The notes under the pieces: generated by a model
What the model was told of the DNA's origin: nothing
The model's input: the letters and a program-made list of their open reading frames with translations, nothing else
Databases searched by the model: none
Origin: Camellia lanceoleosa
Taxonomy: Eukaryota > Streptophyta > Magnoliopsida > Ericales > Theaceae
Length of the DNA stretch: 64,000 nucleotides
NCBI GenBank assembly: GCA_025200525.1
Contig: CM045761.1
Span: 139,688,223-139,752,222 of the forward strand
Reading direction: 5' to 3'
Made by a program: the position numbers and the translations under genes
Shown: positions 1 through 11,655 of the stretch, one piece after another
How the letters are laid out: the number at the start of each line of letters is the position of its first letter
Position numbering within the stretch: position 1 is the first letter of the stretch

Positions 1-393
1 GTTTGGGTAACAAATTGACATATGCTAATTTGATATGGAAGCTCTCTACCCGATATGTTAAATCTATTATTATATATATATATTTTTTTTTAAAAAAAAT
101 GCCCCAAGACATCCCCAGGCCGACCATCTTATGCCATTAGATCTTTAATTAAACACACACACACACACACAAGAAGAAGAAGAAGCATTACGGGGTCTTC
201 ATGTCAAAATTGGCATGAATGGGTGATGTCAAAAGCCACATCAACTTTTGGCATGAAGGGGTGATGCATAGACCATGACAAACAAATAAAACCTCCAAAA
301 AAAAAAAATTTGTGATTATTGGACTCTAAATTTTTTTTTTTCCCCCTTCCTTTAACTTGGCATGCATGCATAGTGGATTCATTTTGTTAGAAT
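1..393. other. Intergenic, with microsatellites
   Basis: No gene is recognisable. An (AC)n run near 153-171 is followed directly by (AAG)n, and two related GGCATGAA..GGGTGATG phrases occur around 210-265. The stretch ends at the 8-bp target duplication of the adjoining hAT element. Confidence 0.6.
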
Positions 394-2658
394 CAAGGTT
401 CAAAAGCGCTATGTCCAGAATGTAGGGGTGACGCGATTATGGTTCTTGAGTGTAAAGGCCGCAAGAAGATAACGATTCTTGATTATCGAACTATGAATTT
501 TTTTATTTTTCGCACAATTTGTAAAAAACTTACCGATACGCATATTTTTCTTTTAGAATCATATTTATTGAGTTTTAAAATAAATTTTGATAAATTTTTC
601 ATAATTTTTAAGTATGATCAAATATATTTCATATTTTTAAATCACTAGAAAATGAATTTTTTAACATTTTATTTCAATAATTAACGACTTTATATGTCAT
701 AAATTCATATTACACTTGTGGCAAATTTTTTTTTTTTATTGGATTTAGATGTATAAAATTATTTTTAATTATTATACTTGTGGAAGCATATGTACATTTT
801 AACTCAAATAATTTTAAAAAAGTATACATCCTTAATTGAAGAACTTGACAAAGTACATAACATTATAGCATAAATCACAAATAACAGAGAGTAAATTTTA
901 CATAATGTTATTACTAAAATTAGAACAAGAATGCACTTGTTCCGCTTGATGTGCTAAATATTGTTTGAAACGTGTAATTCCACCTTTAATGTGATGTCCA
1001 CAAAATTTGCAAATAATACGATGCCTAGTGCCTTCAACTTGAGTTCCAAATTTCCAACCAATATCATCACTTGGGAGTTTATCATTGACACCCTTTTGTC
1101 GTGGCATTTTTCAATTTGAATTCTGCATCATTGATACATTTTTTTTTAATTTATTTTAAATGTTTACAAAATTATTTTTCAGCAAAACTTGAACTAACTA
1201 AATAAACAATATTTACATTTATTAAATGAAATGATTGTAAAAAAAATGCAATAATATTTAAAATTATTTATAAAAATTTATAAAATGCAATAATAGTTTT
1301 AAATGAAATGATTGTAAAAAAATATTTAAAATTAAATACTAAATAAAATAATTATAAAAAAATGCAACCACTATTTATACATTTGGAGTTTACATGAAAT
1401 TGTTGTCACAACAAATTTTGTCATTAAAAAAAAAAATTGTTATCGCAACACATTTCAATAACAAAATAAAAAAATATTTATAATTAAATGTTAAATGAAA
1501 TGATTATAAAAAAAATTCAACCATTATTTATACATTTGGATTTTACATGCTAATGTAATTAGGAATAAAGACATTTTTTATGGCATTGTTTGAGCTATTG
1601 TTTTTATTTTTATTTTTTTATTTTATAGAAAGACATTTTTTTTAAAAATAAAATAATTTTGTGCCATCAAAATTGTTGTCACAACACATTACAATAACAA
1701 AAAAATTTAAAAAAAATATTTCAAATTAAATACTAAATAAAATAGTTATAAAAAAATGCAACCACTATTTATACATTTCGATTTTACATGCTAATATAAT
1801 CATGTAAAAATTAAAAAATGAATTATAAAGAATTTTTTTTGAGGTATTGATTTTTTTTAAAAAAAGATATTAAAAAATCAATAACTAATTATTATATATA
1901 AAATACTAAAAATAAATACATAGCTCCATATATATATATATATATATAAATTAAAATTACTAAATATATTACATAAATTTTGTAAATTTTACAAAATTTA
2001 AAACCCAAAAATCATTGTTAAAAACAATAAAATAAAATAAAATAAAAATGGTCAGTTGGAACCCACGGTTGCCCACACAAAAAAAAACAAATGTTATATT
2101 AAGGTCAACAGATGTGCATCTTCCCCAGGAAGGAAGCTGAACAAACAAAAAAACAGAAAAGAAAAAGAAAACAGATCAGAGGCACTTCGTCTTCAACACA
2201 ATAGGAGACCGGACTCTCAACACGTAACGTATGCGGCTTGAAGATCCAACACAGGTTCATCTCCTCCCTTTTCCCTCTTCTCTCCTCCTCCCTCTTCCCT
2301 CTTCTCTCTTCTCTCTCTATTTCTCACTCATCCGTATTTCCAGATCTGAAAATTTGTGATGGAATCTCACCTCGAAGTTGTTCATGTGTTGTAAAGACAA
2401 AAGAGAAAAGCTCAACAAAGGTGTGTACCACATCTTCAGAACCTTACTACCACATCTTCAGCCTTTTTTTTTTGTTTTTTTTTTGAAAATAATCAAGAAA
2501 AAAGTCTCAGAGAACGGGCATTCTGCCCGTTATTTATCACATTACGTCATGGTAGAACGACCGATACACCTGTGAATTTCAATCACACCGCAAAATCGGG
2601 GGTAACGCGTGGTGCCTACGGCCGAAACCGTTACGTAACACCGCATTTTTAAACCTTG
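394..2658 (-). mobile_element. hAT-superfamily DNA transposon, internally decayed
   Basis: The element is flanked by a perfect 8-bp direct repeat GTTAGAAT at 386-393 and 2659-2666, the target-site duplication length of hAT transposons. Its ends are inverted: CAAGGTTCAAAA on the left and the reverse complement CAAGGTTTAAAA on the right. GC-rich subterminal sequence next to both ends contrasts with the AT-rich interior. A BED-type zinc-finger remnant reads on the minus strand at 898-1107, and a pyrimidine-rich leader-like segment lies at 2240-2350. The transposase catalytic and dimerisation regions are not seen, so the copy is a non-autonomous deletion derivative. Confidence 0.85.
898..1107 (-). 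pseudogene. BED zinc-finger exon of a hAT transposase (remnant)
   Basis: This 69-codon frame starts MPRQKG and contains a conserved W followed by CKFC, then GGITRFKQYLAH and a terminal H/C pair. This is the C-x2-C...H-x-[HC] layout of the BED finger at the N-terminus of plant hAT transposases, where it binds element ends. It lies inside the element with an 8-bp target duplication at 394-2658 and on the strand expected if transcription starts from the right end. Nothing downstream to the left resembles the RNase-H-like core or hAT dimerisation domain. It is therefore an isolated first exon, not a working transposase. Confidence 0.7.
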
Positions 2659-2666
2659 GTTAGAAT

Positions 2667-4465
2667 TATTGGAGGTATTCCATCCAAAACCAATTTGCAA
2701 TATTGCTCTTCTCTCTACCTCTCTCTCACTTCTACACGCGATTGGGTCACACATATAGAAGTGTTGGAGACTTACCTTTTATCATTTCTTTAAGTCATCC
2801 AAGTTCAATTCATATAATCTAGAAACTCCTCTATCTATTTTCAATTGATTTTGGGTTGGTGACTAATAATCTAAAACTTTTTGACAAATAACAAATTTTT
2901 TCAAAATATTATGTTTCTTAAATGAAAACTCATTCATACAAAAAAAATATCATAAGAATGTTGTGGCAATAACAATTTTGCAAATAAAATTCATCATCGT
3001 GTTGACATGATAATAGGAGACTTGAAAAAAAAATGAAGACATGGGCAAGCACAGGTTGTTTTGAACGAAATTTGTTGATGAAAAATCAATGGAATAGAAA
3101 TTGGTAAAAATTTCATGGGGTGCAAGTGTAGTCTATGTGGGGTACAAGCGTTAGAACACCAAATAATTTGGTATTATCCACTTCGTAAGTATGCCAGTGT
3201 AGTCTATGTGGGGTGCAAGCGTTAGGACACCAAATAATTTGGTATTATCCACTTCGTAAGTATGCATACACCCATAACAATAAATTTACATAGATTACAT
3301 ATTGACCCAATTCCAACAAAGTATATTGTCATAGGCATTTCATCAAACACTTAAAGGGCACAATACAATTACTAACAAGTTCATATACAAGGATCCCACA
3401 ATAACAATTAATTATCTTCTATGCATTTTAACGAACACTTAGCATGCAAGGATTCATACTTAAATCAATTTGTGTCATTTCTTCCAATTACAAATATGTA
3501 AATGTTCAATCAGACAAACTCAAGGTTGCTTTGAATGAAATGATATGAATGAAAGTCAATGGGATAGAGATTGGTACAAAATTCATGGGATGCATGTATA
3601 GTCTGTGTAGGGTGCAAGTGTAGGGTGTGTGGGGTACAAGTGTAGTCTGTATGAGATGCAATTGTTAGAATACCAAAAAAATTGACAATGTCTACTTCCG
3701 GGTATGCATACACCATGGAATTCATAACAGAACAATAAATTTACACAGATTACATGGCCCAATTCCAACAAAGTACATTGTATAGGGATTTCATCAAACA
3801 CTAAAAGGGCACAACACAATTAACTAATAAGTTCATATACAAGAATCCTACGACAACAATTAATTCTCTTGTGTGCATTTTAACAAACACTTAGCATGCA
3901 AGGATTATAGACCCATAATGTTCAATCAGACAAACTCAAGAAGTAGCCCAAAATTTGTTGTAGATCAAACTTTTCAAGAAGTACATTCTAAAAATTGTGA
4001 CAAATCATTTACAGCATTATAGGAAGAAAAAAAATTCATACAACATCATTATTTGAAGAAAAAAATGTATACATATATGGAGAAGAAAAAATAAGAGAGA
4101 GATTAGGGTTTGTGATGAGAGATACCTCTGTATCTCTGCCTTTAGGAAGTGAGATAAGAGTAAGGGACGAAAGGACAGCGCCGGAGTGCGAGGGAAAGAC
4201 TGAAGGTGGTGGGTCTAACGCAGAGAGAGAGAGAGAGAGAGAGAGAACCTGGCAATCGTGAAAAAGAGTAATAATGGAGAGAATGATGTCGTTTTTTCTG
4301 GAAGGGTAAATAGGCCATTTCCCTTCAAAATCCCATGAGTTGGTAATATAAATCTCACTCTCTACTGCTGTCGTAATTTGCAGAATTTGCCCACTGATTT
4401 GTAAGAGTAAGATTGTTTTATTGTCCTCGGGCAGTAATTCCCCCATTTTTTTTTATCTTTAAAAA
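2667..4465. other. Intergenic region with nested tandem duplications
   Basis: No recognisable gene. A 71-bp unit is duplicated at 3125-3195 and 3196-3266. A diverged copy of the larger block around 3050-3480 follows at about 3520-3930 (shared phrases: caaactcaaggttgctttgaatg, catatacaaggat, cattttaacgaacacttagcatgcaaggatt; each quoted piece is short and imperfectly repeated). A 136-codon minus-strand frame at 4036-4446 contains an SLSLSLSL run coded by the GA microsatellite at 4221-4246. It resembles no family I know and I do not call it a gene. Confidence 0.5.
3125..3266. repeat. 71-bp tandem duplication
   Basis: Two adjacent copies begin AGTGTAGTCTATGTGGGGT and differ at only a few bases. 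A third, more diverged relative lies at about 3595-3710, inside the larger direct repeat. Confidence 0.8.
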
Positions 4466-4479
4466 AAAAGTTTTAAAAA

Positions 4480-5585
4480 ATTTTTTGAGGCATGCACCAA
4501 TAAATCCCAAAATTATATCTTGTAACCCATTTGGTCCTATGAATTTTCTTATGAACCGTTAGGTCCTCTTTCAATGTTAATGACCATATTAATCGCGTCA
4601 CATCGCGTGTGGGGAGTTATAGTCAGGACAAATCCTGATTTCACATCGTAATTCACGCTTGTACCCAAAGCTTGAAATGGAAAAACCAGGGATTACAGAT
4701 CAACATCAGGCCATGATCAATATCATCAACATTATACATGTATTTCCATGATCAACATTGTACATGTATTTCCAAGATCAACATCAGGCCATGATGAACA
4801 TCATCAACATTATTTTCATGATCAACATCAGCAACATTATTTCCATGATCAACATCACTGAATCAACGCCATGATCAACATCATCAACATTGGTTTCATC
4901 ATCAACATCAGCGATATGAACGCTATGCTCAACATCGTCAACATCAACGCAGATCCACACCGATCCATCAACAACATCAGTGGTAGACATCATCAACATG
5001 GCGGATGGGTGATCTCGATGGCGGATGAGTCTTCTCCGACGTCTTCATCAACATCATCAGTGGTAGACATCTTCATCAACATTAATGGTAGATATCATCA
5101 ACAATGGCGGATGGGTCTTCTCCGACGTCTTCTTCGGCGCCTCTGTTTATATCAGATCAGTGCCGCATCTATCTCAGATCTGTCGGATCTTCGATGATCT
5201 CGATCGGGTTTTCAAAAAACATGGATGCAACCGGCGTTGATGTCAAAATCCGGCGAACTCTTTGAGTTTCGGCTGTCGGGATCTGACTTTGAAAATGGAA
5301 ACTGCATCGTCGGCGAGGAGAGAACATGAGGAGGAGGAGAGAACCTGAAGAAGGAGAAGACACAATGAAATAATGTTAATCAATAATAATAAAATAATGT
5401 TAACCAATGAAATAATGTTAAACAATCATGAAAAGGGTATTGGTGTAAAAACAGATGTAATCAAATCACATCCCAAAAATCAGGTAATAAATTAGGACTA
5501 AATGGTGTACAAGAAAATTCAAAGGGCTAAATGATTTAACTTTTATCAGGATAGGATTTATGGGTAATTTTTTCAAAAACTTTTA
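4480..5585. mobile_element. Inverted-repeat element with internal CATCAACAT minisatellite (Mutator-like, tentative)
   Basis: The left edge contains CAATAAATCCC and then CCATTTGGTCCTATG and GAATTTTCTT. The right edge, reverse-complemented, contains CATAAATCCTATCC and CATTTAGCCCTTTGAATTTTCTT, so the ends form an imperfect inverted repeat of about 100 bp. The interior (about 4690-5110) is a degenerate minisatellite of ATGATCAACATCATCAACATT-type units. A more GC-rich part with coding-like composition follows (about 5000-5340). I could not fix the target duplication because the flanks are A/T homopolymers. The layout matches the better-defined elements at 32505-35777 and 48978-50313. Confidence 0.5.
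4690..5110. repeat. Degenerate CAACATCAT minisatellite
   Basis: The stretch is dominated by variants of CATGATCAACATCATCAACATT with short interruptions. It opens low-complexity frames on both strands (M/L/I/D-rich on minus, N/I-rich on plus), which are repeat artefacts and not proteins. Confidence 0.7.
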
Positions 5586-5639
5586 CTGAAGAATATAAGA
5601 AAAATTACAATCCAATTGATACATTTTTTAAATAATTGT

Positions 5640-5818
5640 TGATAAAGGAAAATGAGTGAGACCCTTTTTTTAGAGGACCCCCACAACCCTCATAGTGATC
5701 TACACCACTCATGATGTATGGGTCGTACTCATGTATGTGTAGGTCCTACATCATGAGTGGTGTAAATCACTCTGGGGGTTATGGGGGTCTTTCAAAAAGG
5801 GGATTTCTATCATTGTTG
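5640..5818. mobile_element. Foldback MITE / long hairpin
   Basis: Two arms of about 65-75 bp are imperfectly inverted. The left arm has GACCCCCACAACCC...GTGATCTACACCACTCATGATGTA. The right arm, reverse-complemented, has GACCCCCATAACCC...AGTGATTTACACCACTCATGATGTA. The loop is only about 27 bp (around 5729-5755). A transcript would fold into a long hairpin. No target duplication is identified. Confidence 0.65.
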
Positions 5819-7496
5819 AATTATAAATTAGTAAGTGACCCGTGCGATATATAAGAATTTATTTTTAAAATGAAAAATTAATCTTGAGTCTTAATATTTT
5901 ATCTGTAGAAATTTTAACAACTAAAAGCTAAATATAAACAAATTTATTAATGGTTGATGAAAATTATTTTCACTGTGTGTGATCCTATATAAAATAGATT
6001 TATAAAAACAATTTCTTTCAAAGTTTTTTAAAAAAAAATGTGTTCTAAATCTGAAATCAAATAATCATTTGTGTAAATCAAATTTACCAAAAATCATGAA
6101 TTCTCCTTGTATCAAAATATTTTTTTCTGAAAAAAATAACAATATCGAAAAATTCTATAATATACAAATTATAACTTGGTTATAACTCATGTTGTATTAT
6201 TTTGGTGTTATTAATAGAGAAGGTTTTTTTCTAATCTCTTATGTTTTTAGTTATATCTAAAGTGGTGCATCTTGTCTTTAATTATGCTTCAAGTAGTGTA
6301 AACTATGATCTATTATAATATTTTTATATGAGAATATTTAAGTATTTTATTACATAAAAAAGTGTTTAAGGTAGGTTGATTCAAAAGTAAGATTTATGCT
6401 TATATCAGTAAGATCGTAAGAGTTATTCATATTGATACATAAAAATTATAAATTCAAATTATAAACAGTATCATCAAAGGGAATCTATAACCTTAATAAT
6501 TTTAGTTTTAAAGAGGTTCTGATTAATTATGTAACACATCACAATAATCGCAAAATTTTTATTTCAACCAAATTATTTTTGCATATCTTTTCTAGCAAAG
6601 CTCGTGAATGTGCACTATCAATAATACAATAAATTCAAAATTTTTATTTAAAAATTATTCAAAAAACATCAATAGGTGCCTTAAATATATAAAATCATTT
6701 TCGATGAATCATTATTTTTTAATAATACTTCACACTATTTATCATTTGACATTTGTTAATTTATCTTCTAAAAACTTAACAAAAAAAGTTATTGAGTTCT
6801 ATTATTTTAATCAATCCATATCTAATTGGACGCTACACATGTATGTAAATAACTTATAGAAGAGTTAACTTTAATTAATGTAATGATATTTTATACTATG
6901 ATATGTGTTACAAAAAAATAATATTACTATTAATTTGAATAATCTTAACCTTATCGTTCTATAAAAGTATTAGCTAAATACTTATATACATAAATTTAGT
7001 TAAATTATTTGTTTATTTTGTTCTATTGTGCCGTAGAAGTGTAATAAATTTTGTTCTATTGCGCTATATGTAATTATTTATTTTGAATACTTATATATAA
7101 TAAATGTTGTTCTATTGTGCTATGGAAGTGTAATTATCATATAATGATTTTATATGATATATATTAAATTATAAAATTATAAAATAAATACTCATTTTGA
7201 TATTAAAAATAATAGTTAAATTAAAAACAGAATTAGTAATATAAAACTAAAAGTGATTCTAATTATTTAATTTTTATATTTATATTTTTTAGAAAATAAA
7301 AATATGTTGTAATAGAATTATACAAAATTTATTTAAAAGATTAAATATAAATATGTTGTGATTGGATTAAGAAGAAAATACATAAATTAAATATGTTTGG
7401 TTTCATAACTCAGGATTCAATTTTCAAAAAATTTAAAATTTAAATTTTTTAATTTTTGTGTTTTGTTTTTTTTTTTATTGAATTATTTTAATATTT
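5819..7496. other. AT-rich intergenic DNA / old repeat
   Basis: Very AT-rich and without a recognisable coding region. The part from about 7250 to 7400 is a copy of a repeat found uninterrupted at about 12636-13050; its continuation is at about 9870-10110, on the far side of the solo LTR. A GACCCGTGCGATATATAAGA motif at 5838 and the CCCGTGC motif near 13025 recall edges of plant Helitrons, but this is only suggestive. Confidence 0.4.
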
Positions 7497-7501
7497 CAAG
7501 C

Positions 7502-9560
7502 TATAGTGATTCCGATCTTGACCCGACCTTTGTTGTACTCCTAGCTCAGGTTTCATGGTTTAGTGTTGTTGTCCATCTCTTATTCCCCTTATTTTCCCTT
7601 AAGTTTTTCTTTTGGATGGTTGTGGTTGTGTTTGGGACAAGTTGGTTATTTGTTTTCCAAACTCTTGTTGCCCAGATTTTTATTCCTCCACTCGAGCGGC
7701 ATTTCTTGCGCTCAAGTGAGCTTTGTAAACTCTTAGTACTTTTGCAGGTCTGCAAAACTACTAAACGAGTGTATTCTACGCTCAAACGGTTCTTTCTGTG
7801 TATTCTGCACTTCAGCGCCATTTCTTGCGCTCGAGCGGTGATAGTCATTGTGCCTTGGCGCTCGAGCGTCACTTCTTGCTCTCGAGCGGAATAACTTATT
7901 GTGTCTGACGCTCGAGCGTCACTTCTTGTGCTCAAGCGGACTGTGCGTTTGTCAGTTCGTAAAAATGATTTTTTACATTACTTTTTCATATCTTTTCTTC
8001 CTAAACCCTAAAGTTAAGACTCTCTCTCTCTCTAAAACACACTCTCTCTCTACATTTTCATCTAGTTCTAGTGATATCTCCACATATTTGCCTTTGTTAA
8101 AAAGAGTGAGCATCTCAAGATCTCCATTTTGATATGAATAGAGTTAGGTTTGAGCATCTTTGAAGTTTCATATTTGCTTTGCTCGTCTTCTCTTCTTGAG
8201 ATAGGGATTTTTCACACTTTCATATGGTTTTTAACTTAGTTATTGGTTGTTATGTAACAATGGTGGGAGTTTAGAGTACTTTGGACAAACCTACAGTTTG
8301 GGATTGAAAATTGAAAGAGAGGTTTCTAGTGAATGTGATATAAATGGTTATGGGATTTGAAAATGAGGTTATATTGTGACAAAATAGTTGATTTTGACAT
8401 TTGAGTTGATATTTGGGAAAGAGGGAAATTTGCCCTAAAATGTTTCAAATATTTATTTTGTATAAATAATGAAGTTGGCATTGTAAATGTGAAATTGGAT
8501 AGATGTTAACATAAATGGTGGAGTTAGATATGTATTACCTCACACCTATGGGAATTTAAATGAATTATCTGTCTAAAGAATTGAATATCTGTTTAGAAAT
8601 ATCTGCATTGGGTTATCGGTAGAGGATAACTATAATTGTTGTAGAAATTGCATAAGGATTAGGAAAATTGACACTAATCTTTGGTTGGTTGTCATTGCAT
8701 ATGACTATGTTTTAATACATTGTTTATGTATGATGTTTGGGAGGAGAGATGGGATGTACTCTATATTTGGGAGTGGATAGTGGATGGACTCCATTGAATT
8801 AAGTTGGCCTATGTGTCTAGGGTAAAAGTCCCGAAATCGCGCGTATACATGAGTGCCGATCCCTCGGACGAATTTTCGTAAAATGGCAAATTGAAGTGTT
8901 TGTGTGATAGTTGTGTTGATTTGAGAACCACTGAGTTGTAATTTCAGTTGGGTTGTCTGGAAGATAATAAAATCGACTCATGAATTGAGATGAAATAAAT
9001 TAACATGAAATGAATTGAAGGAAAATGGATTGAGTTATGAAATTCGGCACTCTATGATCATGTAGAATATGAATGTTTTGTCACAAATATTGTATATGCA
9101 CATTGTACTAATGTCTTGGTTAAGATTCATATATTGTGTTAAATTATTCATACTAGGCTTTGGTTCACCATATTTGGAAAAAACCATTTTCAGGTATTAG
9201 TGATATGCCTCCACCAAGGCAATAGTTTTGAGGGACTTTGGAATAAGAACTTCCTTTTGTGTATTCTCTTTTATATAGCCAAGGGCTTCATTTGTATTGA
9301 GCTAGTCTCATTTTCGTTGTAACCAAGCAATGACTTGGAAATATGTAAGCCTTTATGGCATATAAATGTCTGTTTAACTTTCATTCATCTTTACTACTTG
9401 TAACACATGTTGTAGATTTAGGATAAACTATTCATGAATGTATATCGCATATGTCACTTTTGTATAACAATTCTGATTAATGAAAGCTTATTATTTCAAT
9501 TATGTCGTCTTGTGTTAATTGTGTTGGGTCGAATTATTGTAACTATTTTGGGGTGTTACA
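7502..9560. mobile_element. Solo LTR, TA...CA-ended family (copy 1)
   Basis: The 2059-bp element begins TATAGTGATTCCGATCTTGA and ends TTGGGGTGTTACA. It is flanked by a perfect 5-bp duplication CAAGC (7497-7501 and 9561-9565), typical of LTR retrotransposon integration. It has no protein-coding domains or internal region, and three relatives at 18673, 46291 and 53411 share its order of motifs. In this orientation the ends are TA..CA; read on the other strand they are TG..TA. A cluster of CTCGAGCG motifs lies at about 7685-7940, followed by a CT-rich stretch and an AACCCTAAA-like leader. Confidence 0.8.
7685..7940. repeat. CTCGAGCG palindrome cluster in solo LTR
   Basis: At least five copies of CTCGAGCG, or the full palindrome CGCTCGAGCG, occur here with several one-base variants such as GCTCAAGCGG. 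Spacing is irregular, about 20-50 bp. The same motif is clustered at the equivalent place in other solo LTRs in the window. Confidence 0.75.
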
Positions 9561-9565
9561 CAAGC

Positions 9566-10372
9566 AATTCTTTTAATTTTTAGATACACCTAAGATAAAT
9601 ACCTATAAAAAGTATAATATTAGTAAATTTTTTTTAAAAAAAATCACTAAATATAAAAGATATTAAAAAATATGAAAATTTAGCATATTTTTCGTCTTGT
9701 GTATTTATTGATTTTTTAAAATATTTTTGTTTAGATATTTTTTTTGGATACATCTAAGTAAGGTGCATCTAAAAAGTAAAAAAAATACTTAAAATTTTAA
9801 AAATATTCACTAAAAATAAAAAAAAATTATGAAAAAAACTCAATTTTTAGAAAATTGAAACCAAATACAATGATTTTTTTCTTTAATATTCTTTTTCAAT
9901 TATCCATATATATTGTATATAGGTATATAAAAGTTAAGTTAAATATAAATATTTTGTAATAAATAATTTCATGTTAAATAAATTTTTTTATATAAATTAA
10001 TATTAAGACATCAATAAGATAGATAAAAAATAAAAAAATATAAAAGAGAATTAATTTAATTCTTGCGATACAAATAATTAAGCACATTTTATTTTATTTA
10101 TTTATTTGTATATTGAAATAATTATTTCTTTAAATATCATAATAATTAAGTTAAAATATTAACTACATTAAAAAAATTGATAATAAAAAAATTAAATATA
10201 TAATAAAAAATATAAGAAAAAAATATATAAAATTAATTATTATAATAAAAAATATAAGAAAAAATTAATTATTATAATTAAAATTAAGATTGTATAGAAT
10301 TTTAATTATTATAATTAAAATTAAGATTGTATAGAATTTTATAAAGGTACATGTCATTTTCCCAACCCTAAT
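9566..10372. other. AT-rich repeat DNA with 37-bp tandem repeat
   Basis: About 9870-10110 is homologous to 12780-13020. A 37-bp unit containing AAGATTGTATAGAATTTT is tandemly repeated at about 10266-10342, immediately before the coding-like fragment at 10373. No gene seen. Confidence 0.5.
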
Positions 10373-11655
10373 TTGCAAAATCTTCGGCTTCGACGAGTCG
10401 CCACTCACCGGCCTCCCCAGTCCCCAACCGGCTGGGTCGACACGGTCGATTCCGAGCTCGCTTCTAGGGTTTTCAACCTCCTCTCTGCGAATGGTGTCTT
10501 GATGTCTTCGATTTCGGCTGCCGATCGTCTTTCGTTGATGAAGTACGTGTTTCCGATTGAGCGATTGCCTGAGTGGGTTAGGCTTTTGCCTCAGAACGAG
10601 CGAGATTGCCGAGTTTTGGCCGATTTGTGTCCCTTGTTTAAGGTTAGGATCAAGGAAGATTCAATTAAGGGTTCGTTTCAAGTTCAATTGAATGTGTTTG
10701 AGTATTGCATTTTCTGGTTTGCTTATTACCCAGTATGAAGAGGAAACAGTGAGAATTCTGATACTGTGAGGGTTCGGAGGAGTCGAAAGTTTCGATTGGA
10801 GAATTTGGCTTCTTCATTTCCAGGATTATCGAGCAATAAGCGTGGTGGGTCAGAGCAGAAAGTTGAGTGTGGTTTGTATTTACGCCTTCTTTATTCATAT
10901 CTTCGTGCATTTGTGCCAATTTTCGTTAATACACACCAACCTTCTCGTAGCTCGCTTCTGCATTACAATTCGAGTTATGATAATTCTGTTGTTGATCAAG
11001 CCGAGTTCATTGTTAATACCCTGAAACACTTTTGGTTGATTGATAACGATTTCTCACCCGTACCTGTAAATTTATGCAAATCGTTCGGAGGGTCGTTTCC
11101 TTTTCGTTCAGTGTTTGTCAATTTGGTTGTGAAGTATCTGAATTTCAGTTCAGTTGCGTTTACTGAAGTGTCTGATCAAGTTGAATATAGTGAGAGTCCT
11201 AGGTGGAGGGTATCAGGCTCTTCGGATGGTTTTAAGTCAAGGAATGCTATGTCAGTAACTTCTGGTGTGGATTCTATTGGTTGTTGGAACTCATGGATTC
11301 AGAGGCCATTGTACCGGTTCGTATTGAGGACGTTTTTGTTTTTGCCCTGTGGAGACTTCTATCAAGAATGCATCTCAGGTGTCCTTTGTTTGGATTAGTT
11401 ATATGGAACCTTGGACAATCAGCTTGGAAGATTTTAAGGAGCTAGAGGCAGATGTTGGTACATCGGCCAAAAAATACAACAAAGGTGAACCCCCAATCTT
11501 CAGCATGTGGATATTCATCTTCATGGCAGGCCTTTGTATTGTCCAATTATCTGTTCTACAATTCCTTGGTTATGCATTTTTTTTTTTTGGATTCGCACAC
11601 AAGTTCCTTCACACAGATCCAGAAGTAATCGTGCAAATGGTATCAAAGGTTTGTC
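10373..11655 (+). pseudogene. SMPD4 / neutral sphingomyelinase-3-like gene fragment
   Basis: A GC-richer coding block reads through three frames. It contains TGWVDTVDSELASRVFNLL, LPEWVRLLPQNERDC, GSFQVQLNVFEYCIFWFAYY, LRAFVPIF, SLLHYNSSYD, PRWRVSGSSD, WNSWIQRPLYRFVLRTFL, YMEPWTISLEDF and FAHKFLHTDPEVIVQM. From memory these match the plant homologue of SMPD4, an ER/nuclear-envelope-associated membrane protein; I could not test this by search. The reading is broken by TGA at about 10736-10738 (after FWFAYYPV), by one extra T in a T run at about 11338-11343, by a shift near 11480-11510, and by a T12-like run at about 11577-11589 where the frame changes back. After VSK at about 11649 the sequence looks like an intron (AAG|GTTTGT), so this is a genomic fragment and not a fully processed copy. 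The 5' part of the protein is missing. Confidence 0.65.

Noticed and set aside
4036..4446. 136-residue minus-strand open frame as a gene
   Set aside because: No family resemblance. It contains a microsatellite-coded SLSLSLSL run and has no supporting splice or domain features.
4784..5197. Aspartate/methionine- and isoleucine/asparagine-rich proteins
   Set aside because: Translation of the CATCAACAT minisatellite in different frames.
7463..7935. 143- and 129-residue frames on opposite strands
   Set aside because: They lie across the solo LTR boundary and its CTCGAGCG cluster, and equivalents at 53440-53931 are the same artefact.
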